A stretch of 17,332 nt of DNA from an uncultured Bacilli bacterium (GTDB taxonomy: Bacteria > Bacillota_I > Bacilli_A > RF39 > UBA660), in assembly GCA_947629125.1 (NCBI GenBank), contig CANRCO010000014.1, positions 1 to 17,332 of the forward strand. Direction: 5' to 3'. A program made the position numbers and the translations under genes. The notes beneath the pieces are model-generated. The model searched no databases, was not told the DNA's origin, and was given only the letters and a program-made list of their open reading frames with translations. This document shows positions 1 to 7,451 of the stretch, one piece after another (the first letter of the stretch is position 1; each line of letters starts with the position of its first letter).

Positions 1-147
1 TTGGTTGGTATGAATAATAAAGGTCATGTTGGTTTGTTAACAGCTTACAACGAAAATAGCGTCATACCAGTTGTTTACCTTAAATCTAATGTTAAAATAA
101 CTAGTGGTAATGGTTCAAAAGAAAACTCCTTTAAATTGGCATTATAA
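1..147 (+). CDS. C-terminal end of an unidentified protein (5' part outside window)
   Basis: Frame 1 is open from the first base to a TAA at 145-147, giving 48 residues with no start needed. The tail contains VVYLKSNVKITSGNGSKENS. From memory, a C-terminus of this kind (PVVxLKSNVKITxGxG followed by a polar end) recurs in putative secreted or pilin-like proteins of uncultured gut Firmicutes, but no domain can be assigned from this fragment. No terminator follows it. The next promoter lies 12 bases downstream, so the gene may read through into the coiled-coil gene. The open frame and stop are seen directly; the protein class is a weak inference. Confidence 0.6.
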   Translation: MVGMNNKGHVGLLTAYNENSVIPVVYLKSNVKITSGNGSKENSFKLAL

Positions 148-158
148 AAATTATAATA

Positions 159-187
159 TTGCAATTAATAAGTTTGTGTGTTAAGAT
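159..187 (+). promoter_or_regulatory. Promoter of the coiled-coil gene pair
   Basis: A -35 TTGCAA (159-164), a 17-base spacer and a -10 TAAGAT (182-187) preceded by TG at 179-180 form an extended -10 promoter. Transcription would start near 194, leaving a leader of about 27 bases before the chosen ATG at 221. Prediction by eye. Confidence 0.45.
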
Positions 188-220
188 TATTAAGAATAGG
201 GTTGATTGGAGTGAATGCTT

Positions 221-1984
221 ATGCAAAATGTTAATGTTTTTAATTTACTTGATATTTTAGTAAAAATGTCTAATTCTAAATCTAATGCAGAAACTTTAAA
301 TGCTGAATTAGATGATTTACTAATGGAATTAGACCAAAAAGAAACGGCTTTGAATGAATTAACTAGTTCAATTAGTGATGATAAATATTTTGATGCTAGT
401 AGTGAAATAGTTGACCGTAACATTGAAATTAGTACATCTAAAAAAATTCGTAATTTAGAACATGAAATAGTTGAACAACGTTCAAATTTAAGTGATTTAG
501 AAGAAACAGCACAAAAATTAAATGAAGAAATTCTAAACTTAAATACGAAAATAAATAATTTTCGTTCATATTTAGAAGTTATAGAATTAAGAAAAAACTC
601 TAGTCAAGATGAACAAGTTGTTTCATTATATACCCAAATTAGTTCTGAGGAACAAGAATATTTAATTAATTTAGAAAATGATTTAGAAATAAAAACTCAA
701 GATTATGATAAATTATGTGAAAAAATTAATTCAGCTAAAGCGGCAATTGAAGCTAATGAACAAAACGTAACAAGTGAAAAACAAAAATTAGAAGAAATTC
801 AAAACAACTTGGTAACTAAAAATGCATATATTAATTATGCTTTAAAAGAACAAGATGAACAACAAATAGAAAAATTACATGACCAAATAGATACATTACA
901 AACAAAAATTGATGAAATCTATAACAATCCAGCATTTATTGTAAATAACATTAAAGAAATGATAGCTAATAATGAAACTGTTAAAATTGATAGTGAATTA
1001 AATCATTTATTAAATGAAATCGAAAAGATTCCTTATATGAATATTAACAGTGATACTAAGTTAGATGAATATTTAGAAGCTGCTACTAAAAAACGTGATG
1101 ATTTTGTAAGTTATATTGAAAATAAACGTTATGAAGGTATTGATACTCCAATTATTGAACAACGAATTGAATATTTGAAAAATGCTATAATTGATAGTTC
1201 TGAAGATATTGAAAAATTAAAAGCTGAAGTTAAAAATATTGACACTAATTCAATAACTAAAGTAAAAGAGTTATTAGATTCTGCTGAAGTAATCAGAAAA
1301 AGTATTAATGATGAAATAGCTAGCTATGAAGAAAACGAAGATAATAAAACTCATAAGAAAGCAGCTGTTCAAGCATCTTTAAATCGAAAAAATTCAGAAT
1401 TAAAAACGATTAATGAAATAATTAATGCTTATTTAAAAGACCAAAGAAGATTTATTGAAAATGCTAATGATATTGAAACTAATAAAATTGGTTCTTTACA
1501 TAATTTAATTCAAGAATATGAAACAGAAATAAATGACCTTAAGAAATTATTAATCTTAAAAAATAAATCAAAAGATGTTATTGAAATTGAAAAAGACCAA
1601 GAAGAATTACAAAATTTAAATACAGAAATCGAATTAATTAATTATCGAGGTGGATTTAAAACAACTCCACGTAAGATAGTTGCAGATATTAAGAAAATGT
1701 TAGACATTGATTATAGTTACCATACTAGTGATGATGAAAGTGATGAAACATTAGATGCTGACCAATATCAAGAAATGTTAAATACTCCTGATTTTTCAGT
1801 AGATAATACAGTAGAAGAATTTGATAACAATGTATTTACTGATAATAAAAAGGAAGAAGGACCAATTAAAGTAATTAATATCACTCCATATGAAAACAAT
1901 ACGCAAGAGGAAAATAATACTGAGGAATTATTAGAAATAAATGATAATGACCAAGTAGCTAAGGAGGATTCATTATGGGCTTAG
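221..1984 (+). CDS. Long cytoplasmic coiled-coil protein, function unknown
   Basis: 587 residues, rich in Glu, Lys, Asn, Leu and Ile, with heptad-like spacing over most of residues 15-480. No signal peptide, membrane segment, nucleotide-binding loop or LPXTG motif is visible, so it is probably cytoplasmic. A short stretch near residues 480-510 (YRGGFKTTPRKIVADIKKML) is less repetitive and more basic and may be a small folded or binding element. It is followed by an acidic, Asn-rich, probably disordered tail. I chose ATG 221 because GGAG at 208-211 lies 9 bases away; the ATG at 215 would be only 3 bases away. The end overlaps the next gene by 10 bases, so the two are co-translated. I do not recognise a family; a cytoskeletal or scaffold role is only a possibility, since any coiled coil would look like this. 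Confidence 0.75.
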   Translation: MQNVNVFNLLDILVKMSNSKSNAETLNAELDDLLMELDQKETALNELTSSISDDKYFDASSEIVDRNIEISTSKKIRNLEHEIVEQRSNLSDLEETAQKLNEEILNLNTKINNFRSYLEVIELRKNSSQDEQVVSLYTQISSEEQEYLINLENDLEIKTQDYDKLCEKINSAKAAIEANEQNVTSEKQKLEEIQNNLVTKNAYINYALKEQDEQQIEKLHDQIDTLQTKIDEIYNNPAFIVNNIKEMIANNETVKIDSELNHLLNEIEKIPYMNINSDTKLDEYLEAATKKRDDFVSYIENKRYEGIDTPIIEQRIEYLKNAIIDSSEDIEKLKAEVKNIDTNSITKVKELLDSAEVIRKSINDEIASYEENEDNKTHKKAAVQASLNRKNSELKTINEIINAYLKDQRRFIENANDIETNKIGSLHNLIQEYETEINDLKKLLILKNKSKDVIEIEKDQEELQNLNTEIELINYRGGFKTTPRKIVADIKKMLDIDYSYHTSDDESDETLDADQYQEMLNTPDFSVDNTVEEFDNNVFTDNKKEEGPIKVINITPYENNTQEENNTEELLEINDNDQVAKEDSLWA

Positions 1985-2220
1985 ATATTAATAAAATAAT
2001 TGAACTAGAAAATGGTAAAAAATATTTATTAACAAAGAAAACAATGTATTTAGGTAATAAATATTATTTTGCTAATCTTTATAAGGATAATCAAGTAGAT
2101 AATCAAACTGTAAAAATCTTTAAAGAAAGTATGTCAGGTGTTGATACATTTGTTAGTGAAATAAATTCTAATAATGAGAATTATGAAACATTAACAAGAA
2201 TATTTGATGCTCAAAATTAA
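1975..2220 (+). CDS. Small hypothetical protein, coupled to the coiled-coil gene
   Basis: 81 residues, starting inside the end of the coiled-coil gene with a strong AAGGAGG at 1961-1967, 7 bases from ATG. The N-terminal half (ELENGKKYLLTKKTMYLGNKYYFANLY) looks like a short beta-rich module: 'ligand, NGKKY, turn, GNKYYFANLY'. This resembles from memory the small DUF1292-type proteins ('the sequence asks for a value and edits it' folds with NGKxY and GxxYY strands), but the match is loose. There is no signal peptide, membrane segment or cysteine. Shared promoter, overlap and following terminator make a two-gene unit, so it probably acts with the coiled-coil protein. Function unknown. Confidence 0.7.
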   Translation: MGLDINKIIELENGKKYLLTKKTMYLGNKYYFANLYKDNQVDNQTVKIFKESMSGVDTFVSEINSNNENYETLTRIFDAQN

Positions 2221-2260
2221 AAAAAGTTAGATTTAATTTTAATTTTAAATCTAGCTTTTT
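2221..2260. terminator. Bidirectional terminator between convergent genes
   Basis: A 16-base stem (2221-2236 with 2245-2260, one G-T pair) closes an 8-base loop. It starts with five A and ends with five T, so it gives a hairpin plus U-run on either strand. It sits between the 81-residue gene and the stop of the minus-strand surface-protein gene, and serves both. Confidence 0.85.
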
Positions 2261-3206
2261 ATATTTTTTGCCATTTGGCTTCTAAATTATAACTTTGATT
2301 AATTGGTGTATTAAAATCAAATAATTTATTATTATAATACCAACCTAAGAATTTATAACCTTTTTTAACTGGGTCGGCTGGTCTTTTAGCAACCGAACCT
2401 TTTTTAATGTTTTGAGGTAATGGTACTTCTTTACATCCTTTTGGATTAAAGGTAACTACATAATAAATATTTTTTTCTGGTTCAACTTTATTTGGAGTTG
2501 TTGTATTTTGATTACTATTAGTATTGTTATTAGTACTAGTATTATTGTTAGTAGTAGTATTTTTATTTGTTGTAGAACTAGTACTTTTTTTAGTAGTTGT
2601 ATTATTGTTAATAGTTGGTATCTTAGTTGAACTTACACTACTTTTATTTTCTTGAGTAGTATTTTGATTAGTATCTGGAGTTTCAACATTTTGTTCTGTT
2701 TCAGTTTGAGTATTTTCAGTATTTTCAGAATTTTCAGAAGCATTATTATCAACAGTTACTTCTACATCATCATCTTGTTCAACTTCTTTTGTTATTGTTG
2801 AAATAATATAGTTTTGTTCATCATCACAAGTTAATTGAACTTTTAATGAATACTTATTTTCTGTAGTTTTTTTCATTTCAGCATAACTATTAGCAGTACT
2901 ACATGATTTACCTTTATTATCAATTACCTTGTCAATATAATCTTTTTCAATTAATTCTTTTAAGGTTACTTTATTAGTTTTACCAATTTCTTTTGGTAAT
3001 TTATCATCAGTATAGTATTTTTCCGCAACTTTCTTTAAATTTTGGAAGTTTTCTGCAAAAGTTTGTCCTTTTGTTGTAGTTTTATCATCTTTATCAATTA
3101 AAGATTTAAATAAGAAAAATCCAATTAAAAGTACTAATACTATAATAATAATTTTAAATATTAAACCTTTTATATTTCTTTGTTTTTTGTTTGTATCTTC
3201 ATACAT
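2259..3206 (-). CDS. Membrane-anchored surface protein with Thr/Asn-rich stalk and InlB-type repeat
   Basis: 315 residues. A basic N-terminus (KKQRNIK) precedes one hydrophobic segment (about residues 15-33), giving an N-in, C-out anchor without an obvious cleavage site. Residues 49-137 form a small domain with two cysteines (102 and 127) that could pair outside the cell; its pattern (LKELIEKDYI, a Cys, SYAEM, LKVQLTC) resembles from memory the C-terminal part of pilin-like proteins in gut Firmicutes. An acidic, then Ser/Thr/Asn/Gln-rich linker follows (about 138-246). Residues 247-315 match a Listeria-Bacteroides (InlB B-type, Flg_new) repeat: VTFNPKG, PxxPVKKGYKFLGWYYN, then LEAKW. There is no LPXTG. 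ATG 3206 is 9 bases from GGGGG (3216-3220); the upstream TTG at 3212 is too close. It has its own promoter and is divergent from typA. Likely an adhesin or cell-surface spacer; the ligand is unknown. Confidence 0.85.
   Translation of the reverse strand: MYEDTNKKQRNIKGLIFKIIIIVLVLLIGFFLFKSLIDKDDKTTTKGQTFAENFQNLKKVAEKYYTDDKLPKEIGKTNKVTLKELIEKDYIDKVIDNKGKSCSTANSYAEMKKTTENKYSLKVQLTCDDEQNYIISTITKEVEQDDDVEVTVDNNASENSENTENTQTETEQNVETPDTNQNTTQENKSSVSSTKIPTINNNTTTKKSTSSTTNKNTTTNNNTSTNNNTNSNQNTTTPNKVEPEKNIYYVVTFNPKGCKEVPLPQNIKKGSVAKRPADPVKKGYKFLGWYYNNKLFDFNTPINQSYNLEAKWQKI
2493..2612 (-). repeat. Low-complexity Thr/Asn stalk-coding tract
   Basis: This stretch encodes about 40 residues made mostly of Thr and Asn with some Ser, using mainly ACT/ACA and AAT/AAC codons. 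On the plus strand it reads as irregular runs of TTGTTA, GTAGTA and TATTAT triplets. Such a tract is prone to length change by slippage, which would alter the stalk length of the surface protein. Confidence 0.6.
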
Positions 3207-3226
3207 AGTCAAATTCCCCCTTTAAC

Positions 3227-3244
3227 TGGTAATATAATTTACCA
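3227..3244. promoter_or_regulatory. Perfect inverted repeat over the surface-protein -10 region (operator candidate)
   Basis: TGGTAATATAATTTACCA is an 18-base element with perfect 6-base arms (TGGTAA and TTACCA) around a 6-base centre. It covers the predicted -10 and start site of the minus-strand promoter. A dimeric repressor could bind it, but an AT-rich palindrome of this size can also occur by chance. Confidence 0.35.
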
Positions 3245-3264
3245 TAAAATGTGAATTTTGTCAA
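3236..3264 (-). promoter_or_regulatory. Promoter of the surface-protein gene
   Basis: On the minus strand there is a perfect -35 TTGACA (3259-3264), a 17-base spacer and a -10 TAAATT (3236-3241) preceded by TG and one base (3242-3244). It is the best -35 in the window. The leader to ATG 3206 is about 23 bases. Confidence 0.55.
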
Positions 3265-3272
3265 CTTTTTTA

Positions 3273-3301
3273 TTGCAAATTGTTGTATTTTAGTGTATTC
3301 T
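3273..3301 (+). promoter_or_regulatory. Probable typA promoter
   Basis: TTGCAA (3273-3278), a 17-base spacer and TATTCT (3296-3301) give a moderate match to a housekeeping promoter. The start site would be near 3308, about 29 bases before the typA ATG. Unlike the other promoters here it lacks a properly spaced TGN. Confidence 0.35.
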
Positions 3302-3336
3302 TTAAAGGTATGCTTTTTTTGAAAGAAGTGAAAAAT

Positions 3337-5145
3337 ATGGAAAAAATTATAAATATTGCCGTAGTTGCCCATGTTGATGCTGGAAAAAGTACTTTAGTTG
3401 ATGCTTTATTAGAACAAAATAATGTATTTGATGAACATACTACTTTAGTTGATTGCATCATGGATAATAATGATTTAGAAAGAGAACGAGGTATTACAAT
3501 TTATTCAAAAAATTGTGCTATTCGTTATAAAGATTACAAGATTAATATCGTAGATACTCCTGGTCATGCTGATTTTTCTAGTGAAGTTGAAAGAGTTATT
3601 CGAACTGTTGATACTGTAGTTTTAATTGTTGATTCTTCAGAAGGTCCTATGCCTCAAACTCGATTTGTATTAAAAAAAGCTTTAGAACAAAATCTAAGAC
3701 CTATTCTTTTTATTAATAAAATTGATAAGAAAGATGCGCGTCCTCAAGCTGTTGTTGATATGACTTTTGATTTGTTTATGGAATTAAACGCTACTGATGA
3801 ACAATTAGATTTTCCAATTATTTATGGTATTGCCCGTGAAGGAATAGCTAAATTAAGTTTGGATGAAGAAAGTAATAGTATTGCGCCTTTATTAGATACT
3901 ATAATTAATCATGTAGAACCATTTAAAGGTTCAGTAAATGACCCATTACAACTACAAGTTTCATCATTAGATTATGATTCGTTTATTGGTCGTTTAGGAA
4001 TTGGTCGTATTAATAAGGGTGTTATTAAAACTGGCCAAACAGTTTCATTAGTACGTAATGATGGTAGTATTAGTAGTTTTAGAGTTACTAAATTATTTGT
4101 TGAAGAAGGAATAAACCGTGTTGAAAAAGATGTTGCATATTTTGGAGATATTGTAACATTTGCTGGTTGTAGTGATATTTCTATTGGTGATACAGTTTGT
4201 GAAAAAGATGTAATTGATGCTTTACCACCAATTAATATTGAAGTTCCAACTATGTCAATGAATTTTTTAGTAAATAATAGTCCATTTGCTGGTCTTGATA
4301 AAAAAAGTAAATTCTTAACCAATCGTCATATTAAGGAACGCTTAGAAAAAGAACTAGAAACTAATGTTGGATTATTAGTTGAAGAATTACCTGATAGTGA
4401 TGGTTTTAAAGTTTCAGGTCGTGGTGAGTTACATTTATCAGTTTTAATAGAAAATATGCGTCGGGAAGGTTATGAACTTAGTGTTTCTAAACCAGAAGTT
4501 TTATTTGAAGAAAAAGATGGTAAGAAATATGAACCATTTGAAAAAGTTATTGTTAATTGTCCAAGTGATTATCAAGGTACAGTTATCAATGATTTACAAG
4601 AAAGACACGCTACATTAGAAGTTGTTAGTTTAAATGATGAAGGTTATGCTCATTTAGAATTTAGCGCTCCGATTAGAGGATTAATTGGTTATCGTAGTGC
4701 TTTTATAACTAATACTCATGGTGAGGGTATAATGGTACGTAGTTTTGAAGGTTATAAACCTTATGTTGGGGAATTAACTACTCGTAAAAATGGAGTATTA
4801 GTTTCGATGGAAAATGGTAAAACTTTAGGTTATTCTTTATATAATTTACAAGATAGAGGAACATTAATTGTTGAACCTGCTACTGATGTTTATACAGGAA
4901 TGATTGTCGGTATTCATAATCGTGATAATGATTTAAATGTTAATCCTTGTAAAAATAAAGAAATGTCTAATACTCGTAGTAAAAGTAGTGATGAAGCAAT
5001 CGCTTTAGTACCTGCTAAAACTTTTACTTTAGAAGAAGCATTAGAATTTATTAATGATGATGAATATGTTGAAGTAACCCCAAGTAGTATTCGATTAAGA
5101 AAAAGTATACTTGACCCAAATGAAAGATATCGTCATAATCGTTAA
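3337..5145 (+). CDS. typA: Translational GTPase TypA/BipA
   Basis: 602 residues, the usual length for TypA. The ribosome-binding GTPase motifs are in order: P-loop AHVDAGKST (residues 11-19), switch I RGITI (51-55), DTPGHADF (73-80) with the catalytic-type His, and NKID (127-130). The EF-G-like domains and the TypA C-terminal domain follow (RGLIGYRS, NTHGEGIMVRSF, the late SIRLRKSILDPNER). TypA acts on the 70S ribosome in stress and low-temperature growth and in ribosome assembly. The P-loop has Ala where well-studied TypA proteins have His (AHVDHGK); this fits a TypA subgroup I recall from Clostridia. I start at ATG 3337, 8 bases from a weak AGAAG; the frame is open for 19 more codons upstream, but those residues are not TypA-like and overlap the promoter. 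Single gene with its own terminator. Confidence 0.95.
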   Translation: MEKIINIAVVAHVDAGKSTLVDALLEQNNVFDEHTTLVDCIMDNNDLERERGITIYSKNCAIRYKDYKINIVDTPGHADFSSEVERVIRTVDTVVLIVDSSEGPMPQTRFVLKKALEQNLRPILFINKIDKKDARPQAVVDMTFDLFMELNATDEQLDFPIIYGIAREGIAKLSLDEESNSIAPLLDTIINHVEPFKGSVNDPLQLQVSSLDYDSFIGRLGIGRINKGVIKTGQTVSLVRNDGSISSFRVTKLFVEEGINRVEKDVAYFGDIVTFAGCSDISIGDTVCEKDVIDALPPINIEVPTMSMNFLVNNSPFAGLDKKSKFLTNRHIKERLEKELETNVGLLVEELPDSDGFKVSGRGELHLSVLIENMRREGYELSVSKPEVLFEEKDGKKYEPFEKVIVNCPSDYQGTVINDLQERHATLEVVSLNDEGYAHLEFSAPIRGLIGYRSAFITNTHGEGIMVRSFEGYKPYVGELTTRKNGVLVSMENGKTLGYSLYNLQDRGTLIVEPATDVYTGMIVGIHNRDNDLNVNPCKNKEMSNTRSKSSDEAIALVPAKTFTLEEALEFINDDEYVEVTPSSIRLRKSILDPNERYRHNR

Positions 5146-5171
5146 ATAGGCTTAAAAAAGTCTATTTTTTT
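5144..5171 (+). terminator. typA terminator
   Basis: A 10-base stem (5144-5153 with 5158-5167, one G-T pair) and an AAAA loop are followed by a T run to 5171. The stem begins inside the typA stop codon. Confidence 0.85.
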
Positions 5172-5174
5172 CTG

Positions 5175-5202
5175 TTCATAAATATTTTTAATATGGTATA
5201 AT
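5175..5202 (+). promoter_or_regulatory. Promoter of the lgt-gltX-cysS operon
   Basis: TTCATA (5175-5180), a 16-base spacer and a perfect TATAAT (5197-5202) with TGG just before it (5194-5196) form a strong extended -10 promoter. The start would be near 5209, so the leader is only about 16 bases and carries little besides AAGGAG. There is no room for a T-box or riboswitch. Confidence 0.7.
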
Positions 5203-5224
5203 AATTATATTAAGGAGAATGGTT

Positions 5225-6022
5225 ATGAACCCAGTCATGTTTAATATTGGTAAAATTAGTATTCGTTGGTATTCATTTTTAATATTAGTGGGTGTTTTAA
5301 TAGGAGTTTTTCTTTTAATTAGAGAAGCTAAAAAGTTTGGTATACCTAAAGAAACAATTATTGATTTAAGTTTCTACACAATTGTTTTTGGTATACTAGG
5401 AGCACGCATCTATTACGTTATTTTTAATTATCAAGAGTATTCCACTAGTTTTTTAGATATCTTTAAAGTATGGCAAGGTGGTTTGGCTATTCATGGTGGT
5501 ATTATTGCTGGATTAATAACTTTAATTTTATATTGTAAAAAGCATAATTTACCTATTTTAAGAATGACTGATATGATTGTAGTTTCTTTAATTTTAGCTC
5601 AAGCTATTGGAAGATGGGGAAATTTCTTTAATAGTGAAGCTCATGGTCGTGCTGTTAGCTTATTCTTTTTAAAAAATCATCATATTCCTAATTTTATAAT
5701 TGAAGGTATGAATATTGGAGGAATTTATTATCATCCGACATTTTTATATGAATCATTATGGTGTCTAGGTGGTTTTGTTATTTTATTAGTTTTAAGAAAA
5801 TTAAAAAAATTAAAAGTTGGTAACTTAACCTGTTTTTATATAATATGGTATAGTGTTGGTCGTTTCTTTATAGAAACATTGCGTACCGATTCTTTAATGT
5901 TTGGTGGTTTTAAAATGGCCCAAATTGTTTCGGTGGTAGCAATTATAATAGCTATAGGAATCTTAATTTATAATAGTAAAAAAGGAAAATATGAAGATTT
6001 ATATCATTCAAAAATTATGTAA
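5225..6022 (+). CDS. lgt: Prolipoprotein diacylglyceryl transferase
   Basis: 265 residues, normal for Lgt. This membrane enzyme moves diacylglycerol from phosphatidylglycerol to the lipobox cysteine of prolipoproteins, the first step of lipoprotein maturation. The Lgt signature GRWGNFFNSEAHG is at residues 129-141, an IHGG motif at 89-92, and late in the protein VGRFFIETLRTDSL carries the second conserved Arg region. About seven hydrophobic segments are visible. I start at ATG 5225, 7 bases after AAGGAG (5212-5217); the in-frame ATG at 5219 is only 1 base from it. It is the first gene of an operon with gltX and cysS. Confidence 0.95.
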   Translation: MNPVMFNIGKISIRWYSFLILVGVLIGVFLLIREAKKFGIPKETIIDLSFYTIVFGILGARIYYVIFNYQEYSTSFLDIFKVWQGGLAIHGGIIAGLITLILYCKKHNLPILRMTDMIVVSLILAQAIGRWGNFFNSEAHGRAVSLFFLKNHHIPNFIIEGMNIGGIYYHPTFLYESLWCLGGFVILLVLRKLKKLKVGNLTCFYIIWYSVGRFFIETLRTDSLMFGGFKMAQIVSVVAIIIAIGILIYNSKKGKYEDLYHSKIM

Positions 6023-6037
6023 ATAATTTATTTAGTT

Positions 6038-6053
6038 AGGAGGTGTTTTTATT
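6038..6053 (+). promoter_or_regulatory. Ribosome binding site that points to an ATT start for gltX
   Basis: AGGAGG (6038-6043), the strongest such site in this operon, is followed after 7 bases by ATT (6051-6053), which is in frame with gltX. An in-frame TAG at 6033-6035 limits any upstream start, and no ATG, GTG or TTG occurs in frame between that stop and ATG 6087. The usual ribosome-site-to-start distance in this window is 5-9 bases. Confidence 0.7.
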
Positions 6054-7451
6054 AAAACTTGTTTTACTCCATCAACAACTGGTTTTATGCATATTGGGAA
6101 TCTAAGAACTTGTTTGTTTGCTTATTTAATTGCTAAACATAATAATGGTAAATTTGTTTTAAGAATTGATAATACTGATATATCTAGGGAAGTTGCTGGT
6201 TCAGAAGAATTTGTTTATCAAATATTGAATACATTTAATATTCCTTATGATGAAGGTCCTAAAAAAATTGAAAACAAAGAATCTTATTATCAAAATGAAC
6301 GCCATGAAATATATTTAAAGTATGCCGAACAATTAGTTAAAGAAAAGAAAGCTTACTATTGTTTTTGTAATGAAGCTAAGTTAGATAAAATGCGTATTGA
6401 AGCAGAAGATAAAAATGAAGTATTTATTTATGATGAAGCTTGCTACCATTTAACCGAAGAAGAAATTAACGAAAAGTTAAAATATGGTCAAGAATATGTA
6501 ATAAGGCTACATATTAATGATGAAGAAACAACTTCTTTTTATGATGAAGTTTATAAAAATATTCGGGTATTTAACGATGTAGTAGAAGACCCAATATTAA
6601 TTAAAAGTGATAAAACAGCTACCTATAATTTTGCTAATGTAATTGATGATTATTTATTTGGCATAACTCATGTCGTCCGTGGTAATGAATACCTAAGTAG
6701 TATGCCTAAATATATTCGAATTTATGAAGCTTTAAATTGGGAACCACCTAAATTTATTCACTTACCTTTGATTGTTAAAAAAAATAATAAAAAAATTAGT
6801 AAGAGATTAAATGATGACAATGTTTTAGATTTAATTAATGTTGGCTTCCTACCAGAAGCAATCTTAAATTATGTTGCGCTTTTAGGGTGGTCACCTAATG
6901 ATACAAAAGAATTTTTTACATTAGATGAACTTATTAAAATATTTGACTATCATGATATTAACAAAAATCCTGCTATCTATGATTTAAATAAATTAATTTG
7001 GTTTAATAAGCATTATTTAAAAAAATTAAGTGATGATGACTATTTAGCGTTAGTTAAGCCATTTTTGAATAAATATTATGATGTAACTAATAAAGACTTT
7101 AATTATTTAAATAATATTTTACTTTTATATCGAAATCATATAAAATATGGTCTAGAAATAATTTCTTATGTTAAACCATTTTTTGTTAAAGATATTATTT
7201 TAAATGAAGAACAACAAAAGTATGTTGATACTAATAAAAGTATTTTAAATGAATTAATTACTAATTTAAAAAATATTGATATATGGAATGTTGATAATAT
7301 TGTTAATATTATTGAGAAGCTAAAACAAGATAATGTTAATTTATATTATTTATTAAGAATAAAAATAACTGGGTTAGATAGTGGTCCCGCAATTGCTAAA
7401 ATTATGGCGATACTAGGTAAAGATGAAACTATAAAAAGATTAGAAAGATGA
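6051..7451 (+). CDS. gltX: Glutamyl-tRNA synthetase, probably starting at ATT
   Basis: 466 residues from ATT 6051, a full-length class I GluRS. HIGN is at residues 14-17 (HIGH site) and KISKR at 248-252 (KMSKS site). The zinc motif C104-x-C106, then C131-x-H133 with 24 residues between, has the spacing I recall for E. coli GluRS. Y192, N196 and R210 match positions known to hold glutamate in GluRS. It charges tRNA-Glu. Starting at ATG 6087 instead would remove the first 12 residues, including FTPSTTG, the counterpart of the universal FAPSPTG motif. That motif is altered: Cys4 stands where Arg normally contacts the substrate, and RIDNTD (38-43) replaces RIEDTD. The gene follows lgt by 28 bases and overlaps cysS. 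A specialised second GluRS is possible; the tRNA actually charged cannot be read from sequence. Confidence 0.9.
   Translation: MKTCFTPSTTGFMHIGNLRTCLFAYLIAKHNNGKFVLRIDNTDISREVAGSEEFVYQILNTFNIPYDEGPKKIENKESYYQNERHEIYLKYAEQLVKEKKAYYCFCNEAKLDKMRIEAEDKNEVFIYDEACYHLTEEEINEKLKYGQEYVIRLHINDEETTSFYDEVYKNIRVFNDVVEDPILIKSDKTATYNFANVIDDYLFGITHVVRGNEYLSSMPKYIRIYEALNWEPPKFIHLPLIVKKNNKKISKRLNDDNVLDLINVGFLPEAILNYVALLGWSPNDTKEFFTLDELIKIFDYHDINKNPAIYDLNKLIWFNKHYLKKLSDDDYLALVKPFLNKYYDVTNKDFNYLNNILLLYRNHIKYGLEIISYVKPFFVKDIILNEEQQKYVDTNKSILNELITNLKNIDIWNVDNIVNIIEKLKQDNVNLYYLLRIKITGLDSGPAIAKIMAILGKDETIKRLER

Noticed and set aside
2493..2612. Short-unit repeat tract as a CRISPR array or minisatellite
   Set aside because: The units are irregular triplets encoding a Thr/Asn linker within a gene; there are no equal repeats with unique spacers.
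3280..3336. 19-residue N-terminal extension of TypA from ATG 3280
   Set aside because: The extra residues are not TypA-like, cover the predicted promoter, and ATG 3337 gives the exact family N-terminus.
3972..4322. Antisense ORFs inside typA, gltX, cysS, murD and elsewhere
   Set aside because: They lie within well-recognised genes, lack ribosome sites and domains, and read as shadows of the real frames.
5203..6050. T-box or other leader riboswitch before the synthetase genes
   Set aside because: The operon leader is about 16 bases and the lgt-gltX gap 28 bases, too short for any such structure.
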